DNA from: Phoma sp. XZ068
Taxonomy: Eukaryota; Ascomycota; Dothideomycetes; Pleosporales; Didymellaceae
Length of the DNA stretch: 64,000 bases
Direction of reading: 5' to 3'
Assembly (NCBI GenBank): GCA_004835665.1
Contig: RBKR01000001.1
Span: 2,108,001-2,172,000 of the forward strand
How positions within the stretch are numbered: the stretch's first letter is position 1; each line of letters begins with the position of its first letter. The notes beneath the pieces are model-generated. The model did not search any database. It was given only the letters and a program-made list of their open reading frames with translations, and was not told the DNA's origin. Shown piece after piece: positions 11,609-23,364 of the stretch. A program made the position numbers and the translations under genes.

Positions 11609-13756
11609 TCACGAAACAGAACCCCATTCAATCTCCCACACCCTAACCTCATCCACAAAAACCGGCATCTCCGCCCCAGCAGGCCACACAACCTCTAGCT
11701 CAATATCCATATCCGTCGCATCCGTAAAAATCCCATCCGTACTATAAAACGAGCGCGTATCCATCCCATACTTCTGATACACCGCGCCTTCCTTGCCCTG
11801 TAGATCGCAGTTCCCGGGGGCTCCGTAGAGAGGCACGCTAGTCATCCCGCAGAGGCTGACGGAGCGCTGGATGTCGCCTGTCACAGCGGTGCGGTAGCGC
11901 ATTGTGAGGAAGGGGACTGAGCCGTTCTTGGCGAGGGTGGAGGGGTGCCCGATGTGGAAGGATACTGTGTACCATTCGTGGGAGGCGTTGAGGTTGGAGA
12001 GGCGGGTGAGGAGGGTGATGCTGCGGTCGGTGAGGGCGGGGGAGGTTGGTGTAATGGAGCTTGAATTGTGAGTAAAGTTGGATTGGGGAGAAGGAAGTGG
12101 AGACTTACGCTGCGAGTCGGCTTGAGAGGGAGTGATTGGTCAAGCCAATGGAGAAGGTTCCAGCTGTAGGAGTGAATGTCCAGCCGTCGAGGCCGTTTTC
12201 GAAGCCGCTGTTTTTAAGGGTTTTGTGGGTGATTTCGATGGGTGCGACGATGGGGCATGCTTCAGGTGTTGGACAGGTCAACTCCAACCTATCCGGCATT
12301 TTAGTTTGTTTAGCAGGTGGTGAAGTCCAAGTCGTCGCGGATGCTGCGGTAGAAATTGACCTTACAACCAGTGATTCGTTTGCGGGGGCCTGTGAGGTAG
12401 AGTTTGTAATATCCACACCATTAGAAGCATCGATGGGAGCAGGTCGCACAGCGACAGAGTCCAGATAGAGTGGGATGTCCATATTACCATTGTACCACGA
12501 AAGGTACACCGTCAATTCCTGGGTAGGGCTGTCGGCCTGGAACGGCATGCTCAGGGATGTGTATGTAGAGTTGTTACGGCCAGTCAGTGGACAAGGATCG
12601 GAAGAAAATCCGCATACAAGACCATGGGCCAGTAAATCATCTTGTAAACGAATGGTATACTTGGGGTCTGATATAGCATCTTGCCTGTCCACAGGCTTGC
12701 CATGCCCTATGGCAAGCTCAACCGTGTAGTTGTTTGCGGGTTCCAGGTTAGTGAGCGTGGTGGCGAATTGAACGTGCTGGGACATCGCCGTCTTTGATTT
12801 TGGCACCGCTGTACTGTTCAAACATCAGCTCCGTCTCTACTGAGTAGGGAATACGGACAGAGCATTGCAACCCTCAAGTGCATTGTTAGTGATCCCAATG
12901 TCGAAAGGTAGCTGTTCTTCGTCATATGCTACAGCCGTCCAGTTGGTAAGTCCCTGCTCGAACCCTCCGTTGGCAATATACGGATTGGTAGGTGTTGTAG
13001 CACGGGGATTGCAGCTTTGCGTCACAGAAATGGTGTTCGTAGATTCAGGTGGAGCAGTCATGTTCAGTGTATAGCTGCCGCAAGTTCAGCCAAAGGCAAC
13101 AAAAGTCGAGAGCGGTTCACTCACACGTCAAGTCTCTCGGCTCCACCGCAGAACTCGGTTGGATCGCCAGCACACCGCATGTCGCAACCTTCGTCGGTTA
13201 TGGTGGCGTTGTTATTTAGAGAATTGCCACAAAAGCACTCACGAGCAAACTCCACTCCTGCGAGGCTGTAACCAGCAGCCTTACAGTTCGAGGTGCACTG
13301 AGCCACTGTCATATCATCTTCACTAGCTTGAAACACAGATAGGGCACGAGCGTAAACATTGTCGGTGTAACAGCCTGTGCGCAAGCTGCCAGATGGACCG
13401 GGATTCGTGCGCGTGTAGTTCAGCTGGTCCGTATAGAACACGTTGAGTCGAAAATCAGAACCGCATGCTTCACCAGAAGCACCTGGACACCCGAAGTTGC
13501 ATTCAGAGTCATTCTTGCGTTCAGAGCCTGCGCCAATGACGAGGCCGCAATAGCACTCCTGCCCGTACTCGACGCCTGCCAGGGAATGATTTTTTTCGTT
13601 ACAGAAGGCGACACAGCTGGCTTGCGTCAGGTTCTCAGTGTTCACATATGACGGCCCAGAAAGCTTCCTCCTGCCATAATCGGTCCAGCAGCCGTAGTAT
13701 CCCCATTCAGCTGGTAGGTTCGCGCCCAATGAGAGCGTGGGAGGGATGATGCTCAT
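11609..13756 (-). CDS. WSC-domain glycoprotein with repeated NGGFE..W modules
   Basis: A likely extracellular or wall-associated carbohydrate-binding protein of about 667 aa. Exons are 13125-13756, 12859-13074, 12109-12813 and 11609-12059, joined by 45-50 nt introns in phase. Two WSC domains lie at residues about 18-107 and 124-212; each has the Cys pattern with YYGCWTDY or RTGCYTD at the start, CYCG or CFCG in the middle, and CGGAERLDVY closing the second. Downstream are two related modules, ANGGFEQGLTNW and NSGFENGLDGWTF, which resemble fungal beta-sandwich lectin-like modules. Asn-X-Ser/Thr sites are abundant. The start is uncertain: ATG 13756 gives no signal peptide, so a 5-prime exon may be missing. 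The second intron uses a weak donor (GTCCGT). Confidence 0.82.
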
Positions 13757-15090
13757 CTTGCGTGGAAGAATCCAAAAAGTTGTGGTAAATGTAGTGATCA
13801 AATCGAGGTTATTTTGGCGCAATGAAGGCAGATCGAGTGACCCTTATCTTGTCCATGTCGCGAATGCCATGTGAGTAGGGACTTACCTTCCCTTGGGGAA
13901 GTCGCATTCTTGCGCGACTGTGGCGACCCTTACCTCACAAACATGGCCAGTAGACTCTATTCAGCGGTACCACCACGCGGGGTATATCAGTAACCCGAGC
14001 AATGCTTCTTCAATCATCCAATGGAGATGGGGTTGTTGGGGCTCTCTTAGGCCACTCCAATATCTTTGTAAGTTCTGCGTCTCTAACGTTTTGGTCTCGT
14101 GCAGCATGCCATTGCTACTTCGAGATTTCATCAATGCATTGAAAGACACAGCAACAGAGAGAAGAAATGGATGTTTTGAATGCGGTGTCAAACATATCTT
14201 GGCAGCAGCAACCTCAGTGTCATGAAGCATGCATTTCAGTGTTGCCCCTGAGGCATGAAGTTCTGACTGATGTACTGACCGCGTTGATGTGGCTGCAGCA
14301 TCCCCTGTCTGGATTTCGGTCTCGCATATCTGTATTGAAAGTCCCACTTTATGGTGCTGATGTGTCGAGAACATCGCGCGCTCCGTACACGCGTGGCTTG
14401 CCCTGGCGGACAGCATGCGGCTGAAGGCATGGGCAAGGCTGGCAGCTAGGCCACATCGGGATATGCTATACCCTTTCGAGCATCCTTCACCCGTATGTTT
14501 GATTGGCCCACCTAAATTTTGTCCACTTTCAGCTGGGCGACGAATCATCAGCTGCACACAGATCAGATTCGAGCACGATCTCGCGAGTGCCGAGCTACTC
14601 TCCGCCAAACTGGGTGTGAACACCCATGTTGTAATCGGTGTAGGCGCCCGGCAACGCGTACTTTGATGTGCGACGCTGTGGGGCTGGCGCAAGATGCAAG
14701 GCTATGGCGCTGTATGTGTGCTGATCGGAAGAGGTCGAGATGCTGTGTATGGATAGGCGAAAAGCGTGGTCAGGCCTGATAGGGCGAGACTTTTGGCTGG
14801 GAACGGTTGTGCAAGGAACGGTTCTGCATGGCGGCGCTGAGGTCGGTGGGTTACCTATTGATTCTGGCGTTGATGGCGCGAGACGGGATGTGCGACTGCA
14901 AAATTGCGTTGACTTGGGAGCAAGATGCACCTTGAGTATGCTGCATGTCTGAGTACATATATCAGCGCTAATTCCAAACACGAGACATGTCGTGGATCAC
15001 CTCGTCAGTTCTTACCACTATCAAACTCTTGTAGCAGCCTCGTTCTGCGTCCATTCATTGTCAAGCACTAGCATCTCCTACATTGGAGAC
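13757..15090. other. Intergenic, divergent promoters; possible missing exon
   Basis: Contains a donor-like AAG/GTAAGT on the minus strand near 13886 that could belong to an upstream exon of the WSC gene. Apart from the doubtful frame at 13961-14692, nothing is recognised. Confidence 0.4.
13961..14692 (-). CDS. Doubtful 243-codon open frame
   Basis: A single open frame with no recognisable domain, signal peptide or membrane segment. Its composition (Ser, His, Leu, Arg) is unremarkable. It lies in the spacer between two real genes. Its length is at the edge of what chance gives in 64 kb, and the first codon is not clearly favoured. Kept only as a candidate. Confidence 0.15.
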   Translation of the reverse strand: MRQPHSVAHQSTRCRAPTPITTWVFTPSLAESSSALARSCSNLICVQLMIRRPAESGQNLGGPIKHTGEGCSKGYSISRCGLAASLAHAFSRMLSARASHACTERAMFSTHQHHKVGLSIQICETEIQTGDAAATSTRSVHQSELHASGATLKCMLHDTEVAAAKICLTPHSKHPFLLSVAVSFNALMKSRSSNGMLHETKTLETQNLQRYWSGLREPQQPHLHWMIEEALLGLLIYPAWWYR

Positions 15091-16011
15091 ATGAACGTCT
15101 TCGCATACGAGGCCTGGGGCGTCCCTTCCTCCGGCTTCTTCGACCCTTCAAAGACGTTCGTCACATCCCACTTCGTCTCTCCTCTCGTCCTTGCATGCAT
15201 CCGCGCCGTCTTGTGCGTATACAGCTTCACTACCATCATCGTCTCCTATAGCTGGCTTGCGAACAACACGGCAACCATTGGCCTAAAGGATGTCAACATC
15301 AGCTCATACAAGATCCAACAAAGCGAGGCGGCCATTGGTCAGTCATTCAGCTTCTTCACATATCTCACATTCTGGTCTCTTGGATTCTACTTCCTATTTT
15401 CAAGCATTCATACCTTCATGTTTGCGTTCAAGGGGCGAACCTGGCTGCACAGCTGGCCTAGGCCCCTACAGGTTATGCACTCATTGTACTACTCATGCGT
15501 AACGAGCATGCCCTTCCTGGTTACAATCGTATTCTGGGGAACCATGAACAGTGGATGGCCGGCCGGTCGTTTCGAACAATGGATGAACCTCTCGGTCCAC
15601 GGCTTGAACTCGGTGTTCGCGATCGTAGAGATTCTACTCCCTGCCACGGAGGCACCGCCCTTCTCGCACCTCAGCGTGGTTCTGCTGGTTCTATCAGCGT
15701 ATCTTGGTCTCGCATACCTCACCAGGTACACTCAGGGATTCTATGTCTACGAGTGGATGAACCCGGCTCACGGCAACTTGAGCATAGTCCTGCACGTTCT
15801 TGGGTATGCGGCTGGTATGATGACAATATTCGTGTTGGTCTCGGGTGCTATACGGCTGAGGAATATGCTCGCTCGAAGACTGAGCGAGGGCAAGGACACA
15901 AGTGTCCATGAGAAGGGTCTAAAGTCGGATGATGCCTCAGATACCTGGTCGAGTGATATAAGCGTATCGAGGCCAGAGTCGGCGTGGAAGAAAGAAGAGT
16001 CCTTTGTATGA
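15091..16011 (+). CDS. Multi-pass membrane protein, FAR-17a/AIG1-like
   Basis: Predicted integral membrane protein of 306 aa in one exon, with about six hydrophobic segments. Diagnostic stretches are LGFYFLFSSIHTFMFAFKG, VTIVFWGTMNSGW, LNSVFAIVEILLP and LAYLTRYTQGFYVYEW, a layout I associate with fungal FAR-17a/AIG1-like proteins; some members of the wider family hydrolyse fatty-acid esters of hydroxy fatty acids. The cytosolic tail is charged and Ser-rich. The ATG at 15091 is preferred because the in-frame extension upstream begins without an ATG and does not look like the family. A catalytic role here is inference from a remote family. Confidence 0.7.
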   Translation: MNVFAYEAWGVPSSGFFDPSKTFVTSHFVSPLVLACIRAVLCVYSFTTIIVSYSWLANNTATIGLKDVNISSYKIQQSEAAIGQSFSFFTYLTFWSLGFYFLFSSIHTFMFAFKGRTWLHSWPRPLQVMHSLYYSCVTSMPFLVTIVFWGTMNSGWPAGRFEQWMNLSVHGLNSVFAIVEILLPATEAPPFSHLSVVLLVLSAYLGLAYLTRYTQGFYVYEWMNPAHGNLSIVLHVLGYAAGMMTIFVLVSGAIRLRNMLARRLSEGKDTSVHEKGLKSDDASDTWSSDISVSRPESAWKKEESFV

Positions 16012-18465
16012 ATGCGTGAATCCTATTATAGAATAGGTTTTCTCTCCGCCGCAATTCACCAGATACCATCTTGTTCGCAGTGTCAATTCGGGGCGGGCCG
16101 GGAAAGAACTCGGTCCCGTGCACTTGAATGAAGACTTGTCGCAGCTTGAACTTACAAGGCTGTCATGCCGACTGTCTGGCCATCCTCTTTCACGAACCGC
16201 AACCTTGGAGGGCATAACAATATGATCCTAGTTGCCGCTTTGTGACGGGCCTAGCTTGAATGTCCCAACCTAATCGATGCGACTCGGCAACCCCGAGGAG
16301 GAGGTTACTAAGCCAACGGCGTTACATTCGAATGTACTGTGGTAGGGCTATGTCCCCTTGGGAATCCGGGCTCCTTGGACTGGATGCAACTTTGCATGCA
16401 TTGTAGAACATTGCAGCAGCAAGACGAAAATCTGCCTTGCATGGATTGTGTGGAGGAGTTTCTGTTTCGTAAATAGCACTGGAGACGCATCTGTGGTCAC
16501 GACGTCCTTCCAAATACCCCATGGTGCCGCGGATGGGTACTCGCGACATAATGGGGGCAAACTTGAGTGGAGATGAATTAGGCCTCCCAACGGACATCAG
16601 CACTCCGATATCCGAAGTTGTCAGGCGCTGGCCCTGGGCAGGGCCGCCTCGATGGCCTTAAAAGCACTGTTCATCAAATGCCAGTCGACGCAATCGAGCT
16701 TTGAGGTGTGACACATTCTGGTGCAGCGAAAATCTACAACTTGAGCTCCATCTTGCTCTTGTACTGAACGTTGATGAGATCTGTGCGGCAACGGCTGTCA
16801 AACGTGTAGCTCGGTTTTCCAGCGTTTCAACATGCGAAATTAGTCAGTTAGCCATCGACGTTAGTTTCTAGAAAAATTGCAGTAGCCATATGCCAAGATG
16901 AAATCTCCATCAGTTCAATGCGTCGATTAGTGATGATAATGCTGCCGCGCGCTTGCCTGAGCGCCATTGGAATTCCTGCACACCATGGTGCAGAGATGAG
17001 GCGCGGTTGCCGAACTGTTGTAGGTTCACTTTGCCGGGGAATCAAAAAGTTCCAGTAGACGCCGGAAGAGCGAAAATACCGATACCTCCTAAGATAGCAG
17101 CACAAAATTAGTCCGCCGTGGAGTAGAGACGTCCAAGCATACGCCATGATTCAGGAGAAACGCCATAGCATGACATGCAGCGGGCTACTCTGCCGTTGGG
17201 GCTTGAGCGGGGTCGAACAATCCAAAGGAGGCAGGTAGCGACAACAAGGTTCTTGTGACAGGAAAAGATGGAGAGCCCCAACATTGCTCGCAAATACTAT
17301 CTTCACAAGTCATGATACTGCCACGATTGCGTTCACTGTATTGTGGTGAGAGAAGACAGGGGGTTTGCGCCAAGCTGCTTTGTGGTATGCGCTAGCGCGA
17401 TGCTCCTTCCAAAAATAGGTGGGGCAGTGCACTTCATAGCCGATCATTGTCCTGCATCACTGCCACTTGTCTAGCTTACCAGTTATACATTTCTGGTTTT
17501 GGTCGCATGGTCATACAGAAGACTAACTTTCTGCTTCAAATCGGGCGTTGCTGAGGAGAGACGGGCTCGTCGCCCGGTGCTCGCGCGAGCATGTGTCAAG
17601 ACTCCAAGTTGTGCCGCATCAGGCCTTCCACGTGCAGGGTCTCCTCTGAGGTCACAGCATGCTCCGTATCCGTGTATCTCCTACCTGACACATCAAGCCT
17701 CTGACAGCAACGGCCCAAGTTTGTGGAGGTCGCCATGCCCCTCAGATCCTTGTGTTTACCGCACAAGGCTAGAACAAGGAGATAATTCAACAACCGCTTG
17801 CCGTGATCTAACCTCCGTGCGGGCACCAGTATAGTCATAGTCAGGCCAGCATCTTCGCCTCCGCCCCGTTGGGAAGATATACTCTAACATGGGAGTACCA
17901 AGCAAAGTCTGATCCTACTGCAAGGAGTCTCCCCTTCTGGCTTCTACACAAAGTATCTCCCACCTAGTCGCGCGCGCCCTGTTCCCTGCGCGCGGCTGTC
18001 ACTGCCACTAAGAGCCAGGCCGCTCGGTCAATCCCGCCCATAAACACTCCTTCCGTCCCACCTGAACTGGTCGCATGCTCGGAACTCCGGCAGCTGTGGT
18101 ATCGCTGATTCCGCCTAGTATTTTGCGCTCCAATTCGGTATTCAGCATTTTAAATTGGCTGAAGCTGCCCCTGTGCATTAGCGCACGCCATACAGCTGCA
18201 GCTCCATCTCCACACGACCACACCATTGCTGTTAGACTTGCCTGGCCTGTCTACCCCCTGCGTATCCGAGGGCACAGTTACAGCCTCGATATCCCTCCCG
18301 CGATACAACCTAAGCATACTTGAGCATGCTTGCAGACTAACAGCTGCTCACAGCTTGAACAATACTTACTACCTTTCCACGTTACTGCCGCTAGCGAGAT
18401 CGATCGCTTCGACTTTCCATTTCGACTAGACTGACACTCCTGTGTCAGGAGAAGAAGACGACCCA
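16012..18465. other. Gene-poor stretch of about 2.4 kb
   Basis: No convincing gene. Short frames such as 16848-17147 (-) and 17499-17834 (+) lack motifs. No tRNA T-arm pattern or transposase-like sequence was seen. Confidence 0.45.
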
Positions 18466-19671
18466 ATGGCAGATAACCGATCAAGATCACGATCTAGAGG
18501 TCGAGCTGAAGCCGAAACGGAGCTTTGGTTTAATATGCCCAGTTTTGACAGACATTGTCAACCTGAACAGTCGGCGTACCGCACAACATCAGACCGTCTT
18601 GCCATGGGCTCAATGACTTCAGCCCCATCTCAACTATCAATACCAGTCCCTACGATCTCCACCATTCCAGACATCAATAAGTCACTTCCGCCACCCCCGG
18701 CCGAAGCAGGGAGAAGGAGTCGAAAGCCAGCTAACTTACGGTCTTTACTGCGGGGCCAATCTTCGAGCAACCATCTCGAACCCGGTCGTCTTCAACCCGA
18801 GCCACCACTTCACCATCACAGAAATCTATCTGCAGGGGCTCACTTGAGTGTGGATGTATACGGCCACTACCAGCAGCAGCAATCTCGAAGTATGCCGAAT
18901 TCGCCGTACGCACAAAGTCACGACACCAATCCCTTACATCCACCGCCTCTGGCTCGCGTCCAGACAGCTGCCCCGGCCTATCGAGACACGACGCAATATC
19001 AACCCTACTCTGCCCTGCAGGAACACCCACTGCGCGTCAGCTCGGTGGGCGCACCCTTTAATGCTTCACCTACACGAGTGCGAACCTTCCCTGAGACTAC
19101 AGTTACCAGTCCTACAGCCCGCAATAGTGTGTCTACCCGGCCAAGACCACACACGTGGCTATCTCCAACTGAGCCATTCGCTGATTCTTCACAATTTCAT
19201 CTTTTTGTGGAAGCCACGACTGGCCTCATCGACGATTCAGATCCGTGGTCTCCAAATGGCCCGAACCGACTACAAAGTTCGCTGTTTGCTCGAAGACCGA
19301 GTAATGGCCCAGTCCCAGTTCCAACCCAGTATGATCCAGCACCAATACCTGATCGCACGCATCAGACTGCAAGCTGGCAAAGCTTCGAACCGCCGCTTAC
19401 GTCCTCACGGTCCGTGTCCGCGCCCATGTCAAGCGTTCTACACCAAGATACTTTCCAACCACCTCATGCCAACCTTACACCACATATGCATGCTATCAAT
19501 GCTGAACTGGAGATGCTTGGCCTGAGTGGTGATAATACGTCGGATGATGATGAACTGCCCGACTATGCACAAAGTCAAGCGGAGATGAACGCAAAGAAGC
19601 GGCAAGAAGCAGCAGCAAGAGCGAGAGACTTGGAGGCGAGATGGCGGGGCGCCAGAGGCAGGAGGAACTGA
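18466..19671 (+). CDS. Hypothetical disordered protein with basic C-terminal helix
   Basis: Single-exon frame of 401 aa; I do not recognise a domain. It starts MADNRSRSRSRGRAEAE, is rich in Ser, Pro, Thr and Gln, and contains a poly-Pro patch followed by basic residues (SLPPPPAEAGRRSRKPANL). The conserved-looking part is the C-terminus: ELEMLGLSG, an acidic TSDDDELPDYAQ with a PDY turn, then a charged Ala/Arg helix (about residues 372-396). This resembles a short protein-binding tail on a disordered regulator. The ATG at 18466 is the first in frame; the open frame extends eight codons upstream without ATG. Coding status is supported by length and composition rather than homology. Confidence 0.6.
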   Translation: MADNRSRSRSRGRAEAETELWFNMPSFDRHCQPEQSAYRTTSDRLAMGSMTSAPSQLSIPVPTISTIPDINKSLPPPPAEAGRRSRKPANLRSLLRGQSSSNHLEPGRLQPEPPLHHHRNLSAGAHLSVDVYGHYQQQQSRSMPNSPYAQSHDTNPLHPPPLARVQTAAPAYRDTTQYQPYSALQEHPLRVSSVGAPFNASPTRVRTFPETTVTSPTARNSVSTRPRPHTWLSPTEPFADSSQFHLFVEATTGLIDDSDPWSPNGPNRLQSSLFARRPSNGPVPVPTQYDPAPIPDRTHQTASWQSFEPPLTSSRSVSAPMSSVLHQDTFQPPHANLTPHMHAINAELEMLGLSGDNTSDDDELPDYAQSQAEMNAKKRQEAAARARDLEARWRGARGRRN

Positions 19672-21150
19672 TCTTCTTCTCCTCTGCGCTGTGTATTCAA
19701 CTTTCTCATACTCAAGCATGGCGTTGTTTGGATTTTTTTTTCCGCATATGATACCCTCGCTTGACCATTTCTTTCGAGCTACATATTTGATTCTTGTGCT
19801 TTCTGTAAATGACCAATTACGAAGAAGAATGTATATAATGGCTAGCAATTATTCCCCAAGGTATATCAAAATCAACACAAACCTGATACCTACGAAACTA
19901 TGGTTCAGTGCATGCTCAAACGGACACAGCTCCCACAAAAAGTTAATGCATAAAGCCAGTCTCAATGACCGAGAAAGGACACGGGTCGGTGTACAGCAAT
20001 ATGCCTTGCAAAAAGCCTTGAGCAGTTCATCATGTGCATTTTCATCTTGCATTCATAATACCGAGCTTTCCGAACCCCAAAACGGTAATAAAAGGTTCAT
20101 TTTAAGATTGAAGGACTAGCGAGCCGTAATTTGGGGCTTGCTTACGTCTTGCATTGTGGAAGGCCGCTAGAAGGTATTGCTGATATCTGCTGTTAAGGGA
20201 TATTCGTATTCGTGTAGATCTTTCGGCAATGCAAACGCGTCTATCTTTGTCAATCCGAACGTTCTCGTCTTTTTCCAATACAGAAAGCTCACGAAGACAC
20301 GTCTCGGTATGGGTATTCATTTAGCACTGGCTGAGCGGCGTATAGTAAGTCGACGACAATATCCGAAAGTAACGATCATCACCTACTAGCAGCGCGAAGA
20401 TGAAGCACAGAACGTTACAGGAGGCGCACAAGACGCCCGTGTTACTACCAGTGCGTGGGTACAGTGCGGGGTGGTAGGGGGCTAGAAAGCTTGACCGATA
20501 ATTTACCAACTACCGTTTACACTGTTTTCATGTAGGACCAGCTACGCAGCCACGTTTAGCGAGCATGGAGTGATGCATTTGCCACTTCGCATAGATGCAG
20601 GGCATGCATGGTGCATCCAGATCAACACCGGACATACTCAATTCAATCACATATCCGCTCCGACTGCTAAGACAATTTGCCCAGATAACGTCGGAGATCT
20701 ACACATGGTGTGTGGTTCGCTGTGTGACAGGATATTGACTTCGGGAGACGGGTGGTAGCCGACAGCGAGGCTGTGCATGCAGGTGTCAGACGCGAGCCCG
20801 GAAGCAGCGTTCCAATGCAGCGCACGAAAATAGAACAACGATATTCAGCATTCATACTAACAAATACTTAGCATGATGGCTGACGATGGCAGGTGATGAA
20901 CATGTGCCTTGGTGAAATGGCGGTGTACTGTGTCGTGATGCAATGATTCGGGAAAGTGTTCGGGTGGCAATGGGCATCTATTCTTCTTCTGACAGGTGCA
21001 ATCGCATCAGCGGAGGTTACGAAGAATTGTGCAAATTGCAATACCGTAAACTTGTATGACAGACCTCATGCCGAGAAGACTGACATCTGAATTTCTATCA
21101 AAGAGCAGAGATCCTTGACCTTCGTACTCTTGCGAATCTGATAATCGGAA
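19672..21150. other. Intergenic, no gene seen
   Basis: About 1.5 kb with only short motif-free frames on both strands. It holds the 3-prime flanks of two convergent genes. Confidence 0.45.
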
Positions 21151-22560
21151 TCAAGCTTCTGTTCGCACACGTTTTGTGGCCTTCGACAGGTGGACATCAT
21201 CATAACATGAAGTCGCTTTCCGTTTTCGACTGCAGTATAGGGAAGATGCACGATGAAACTCACCGACAGGTGCCTTTTTCGTGAGCAATCGCTTATCCAG
21301 CAGCGAGTGTGGTTCTTTAATGCTGTGATCTGGCTTAGTTGAAGATGTCGGGTCCTGAACAAGAGATGTCTTGAGTACGTGGCGTAACCTGGAAGGTACC
21401 GGCACGTTCGACTCTTGTAGCTGTGTCTCTGTGAGATCATTGTAGTGGATTGTGTGTGAATGTCGGAAGCCTGCTACATCAGACTGTTCGACTTTGAGAC
21501 GTCTATCATACCTTTGCCAACGTCTGTATAGATCTGCTATGTCTTTGCGCACATCAGGGCAGCCTGAGCTCACTATCCATGCACCAAGCTTGTCGTAGAC
21601 CTGAATCTTGAAATGAGTCGTTGGCGGAGCGATACCGATAGGCCCCTTTTCTGCGATTACGTTCCATGTCTCATTACGGAACCATTGTGCAATCCACGAC
21701 ATGGACACATCGCAGTACTCCTTACCGCCATTTTCTTTCGCTAAGCTGACGTCAGCCCAAACCTTACGCATTAATAGGTGTGTACCAGGTTTGGCTTTAT
21801 CTTGCGGGTTGATGACATTGCCGAACATGAAGTTTTCCCAAGCATAACCCCATTCAGTCTCGTGGTATTCCTTCCGATAGTGAGGTTCAATGAGCGTTCC
21901 TCGACGCATTACGCCTACAGCATGCACTACTTCATGTACAAGTGTCGTAGCAAGCAGAAAGTCGTGCCGAAATTGGGCACATCGAGAACCTTTTGCATAA
22001 CCTTCTGCATTCCTGTAATATTGTAGAAACCTGTCAGTAATTTCGATTTTAGGGAATGCTTTCGTTTGGAAAGCTCTACAACAGTTCAAGATCTGCGGCG
22101 AAATAGTATCGACTGCAATCGTGCGTGCGTACACCTGTTTCTTTTTCTGGTTCACAAATTCTATCTCCAATCCCTCAGAGAGGTATTGCAAAGCTCCGCG
22201 TACGGCTACAAGGAATCGAGCTTGCTCTTCCTTGGACGCACGTACTAGGGGGTCGTAGAGGTGGGACTTCTTTGAAGTGGGATCATACACCTCGGGTCCA
22301 TATAGCAGTGGCACAAAGAATTCGAGTAGTCGATCATGAAGGAGAAATTGCGATGCCAGTTGTAGCGCCAGCTGTAGCTGGTTTTCGCTCTCGAGTTGCC
22401 GGAAGAGGGGATGGACCGGATTAGTGAGGCTTGCAGGGAGGACAGTATCGTCTTCGAGTAGTTTAAAGCGATCGTTCTTGTTAGCTGCATTAATAAGGCC
22501 GATGATCCCAGAACTTGGGGCGAGAGCAGCTCGCTTCACGCGTAAATTTTGGTCTACCAT
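21151..22560 (-). CDS. Putative zinc metalloprotein with HEVVH motif
   Basis: Single-exon protein of 469 aa with no signal peptide. The core contains TTLVHEVVHAVGV: an HExxH zinc-binding motif at residues 209-213, placed in a hydrophobic helix as in zincin peptidases. Downstream, HETEWGYAWENFMFG (residues 233-247) offers acidic residues that could supply the third zinc ligand, as in gluzincins. Before the motif lies QFRHDFLLA and after it a WADV...WIAQWF region. The C-terminal about 100 residues are basic and probably disordered, ending in KATKRVRTEA. Similar fungal proteins of unknown function are common in my recollection, but I cannot name a family. Protease activity is inferred from motif only. 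Confidence 0.72.
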   Translation of the reverse strand: MVDQNLRVKRAALAPSSGIIGLINAANKNDRFKLLEDDTVLPASLTNPVHPLFRQLESENQLQLALQLASQFLLHDRLLEFFVPLLYGPEVYDPTSKKSHLYDPLVRASKEEQARFLVAVRGALQYLSEGLEIEFVNQKKKQVYARTIAVDTISPQILNCCRAFQTKAFPKIEITDRFLQYYRNAEGYAKGSRCAQFRHDFLLATTLVHEVVHAVGVMRRGTLIEPHYRKEYHETEWGYAWENFMFGNVINPQDKAKPGTHLLMRKVWADVSLAKENGGKEYCDVSMSWIAQWFRNETWNVIAEKGPIGIAPPTTHFKIQVYDKLGAWIVSSGCPDVRKDIADLYRRWQRYDRRLKVEQSDVAGFRHSHTIHYNDLTETQLQESNVPVPSRLRHVLKTSLVQDPTSSTKPDHSIKEPHSLLDKRLLTKKAPVGEFHRASSLYCSRKRKATSCYDDVHLSKATKRVRTEA

Positions 22561-23364
22561 CTTACGTAGGTCTGAACGCTGATCATAATGCTCTGTTCTT
22601 TAAGCTTCATCGCAGAGTATACATAGTGTTGTATGTAGCATTGTGCGGAATAGGCCTTAGAGTCAATCCGACAATGCGCCATGAATATAGCTGCGAGTGC
22701 GTCCAAAAGTAACAGACGAGACAAAGGCTAGACAACAGCACTGTGTCTTCCATACACTTACGTGAATGTTCGACAGCAGGTCAACACATGCTGGAACGGA
22801 CAAACGCTACCCGCGCGCGAAGCATCTGCACAATGACGACTGCCTGCCGTTGGCTGATGATTCAGATGAAACGCGCAGTGGGCGCGTCGTGAGCATCGAT
22901 GCAGTGCCTTATATGAGCGGTTAACTTGAGTGTGAGCTGACAATTATCGATTGGAGTAGCGTAGACTGCACATATCAATATGACACAAAAGTCATGCAGC
23001 TGGCAGGGAGTCCAAAAGAGAGAGGGGATAACGCCTCTCGGGCCGCCACGTGAGAACGCGCTTCAGGAGGCTAGCAGGGGTGCGCGTCGGTCCGCCCCGC
23101 GTCGTTTGCCTTTCCATAACCATCCGTCACCTTGTACTCACGCTCGGTTACTGCACATCACCCCAAGTTACGCTTTTCGGTGTGCGATCCGCAACAGAAA
23201 GGCTTTGTTTTCGATTCCTCACAGATATTTCTAACACTATCTTTAGCACAACTGCGTTCACGGGCAGTGGGTGCTCTTAGCGCGTTTCAGCCTTACTTGA
23301 CTTCGCGAGTTCATCTGATGTACTGAGTTGTTGCACATGCTACTCATACTGCAAGGCCACCAAA
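22561..23364. other. Divergent intergenic spacer
   Basis: Spacer between the HEVVH gene (-) and the GTPase gene (+). Short frames only; presumably both promoters. Confidence 0.5.
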
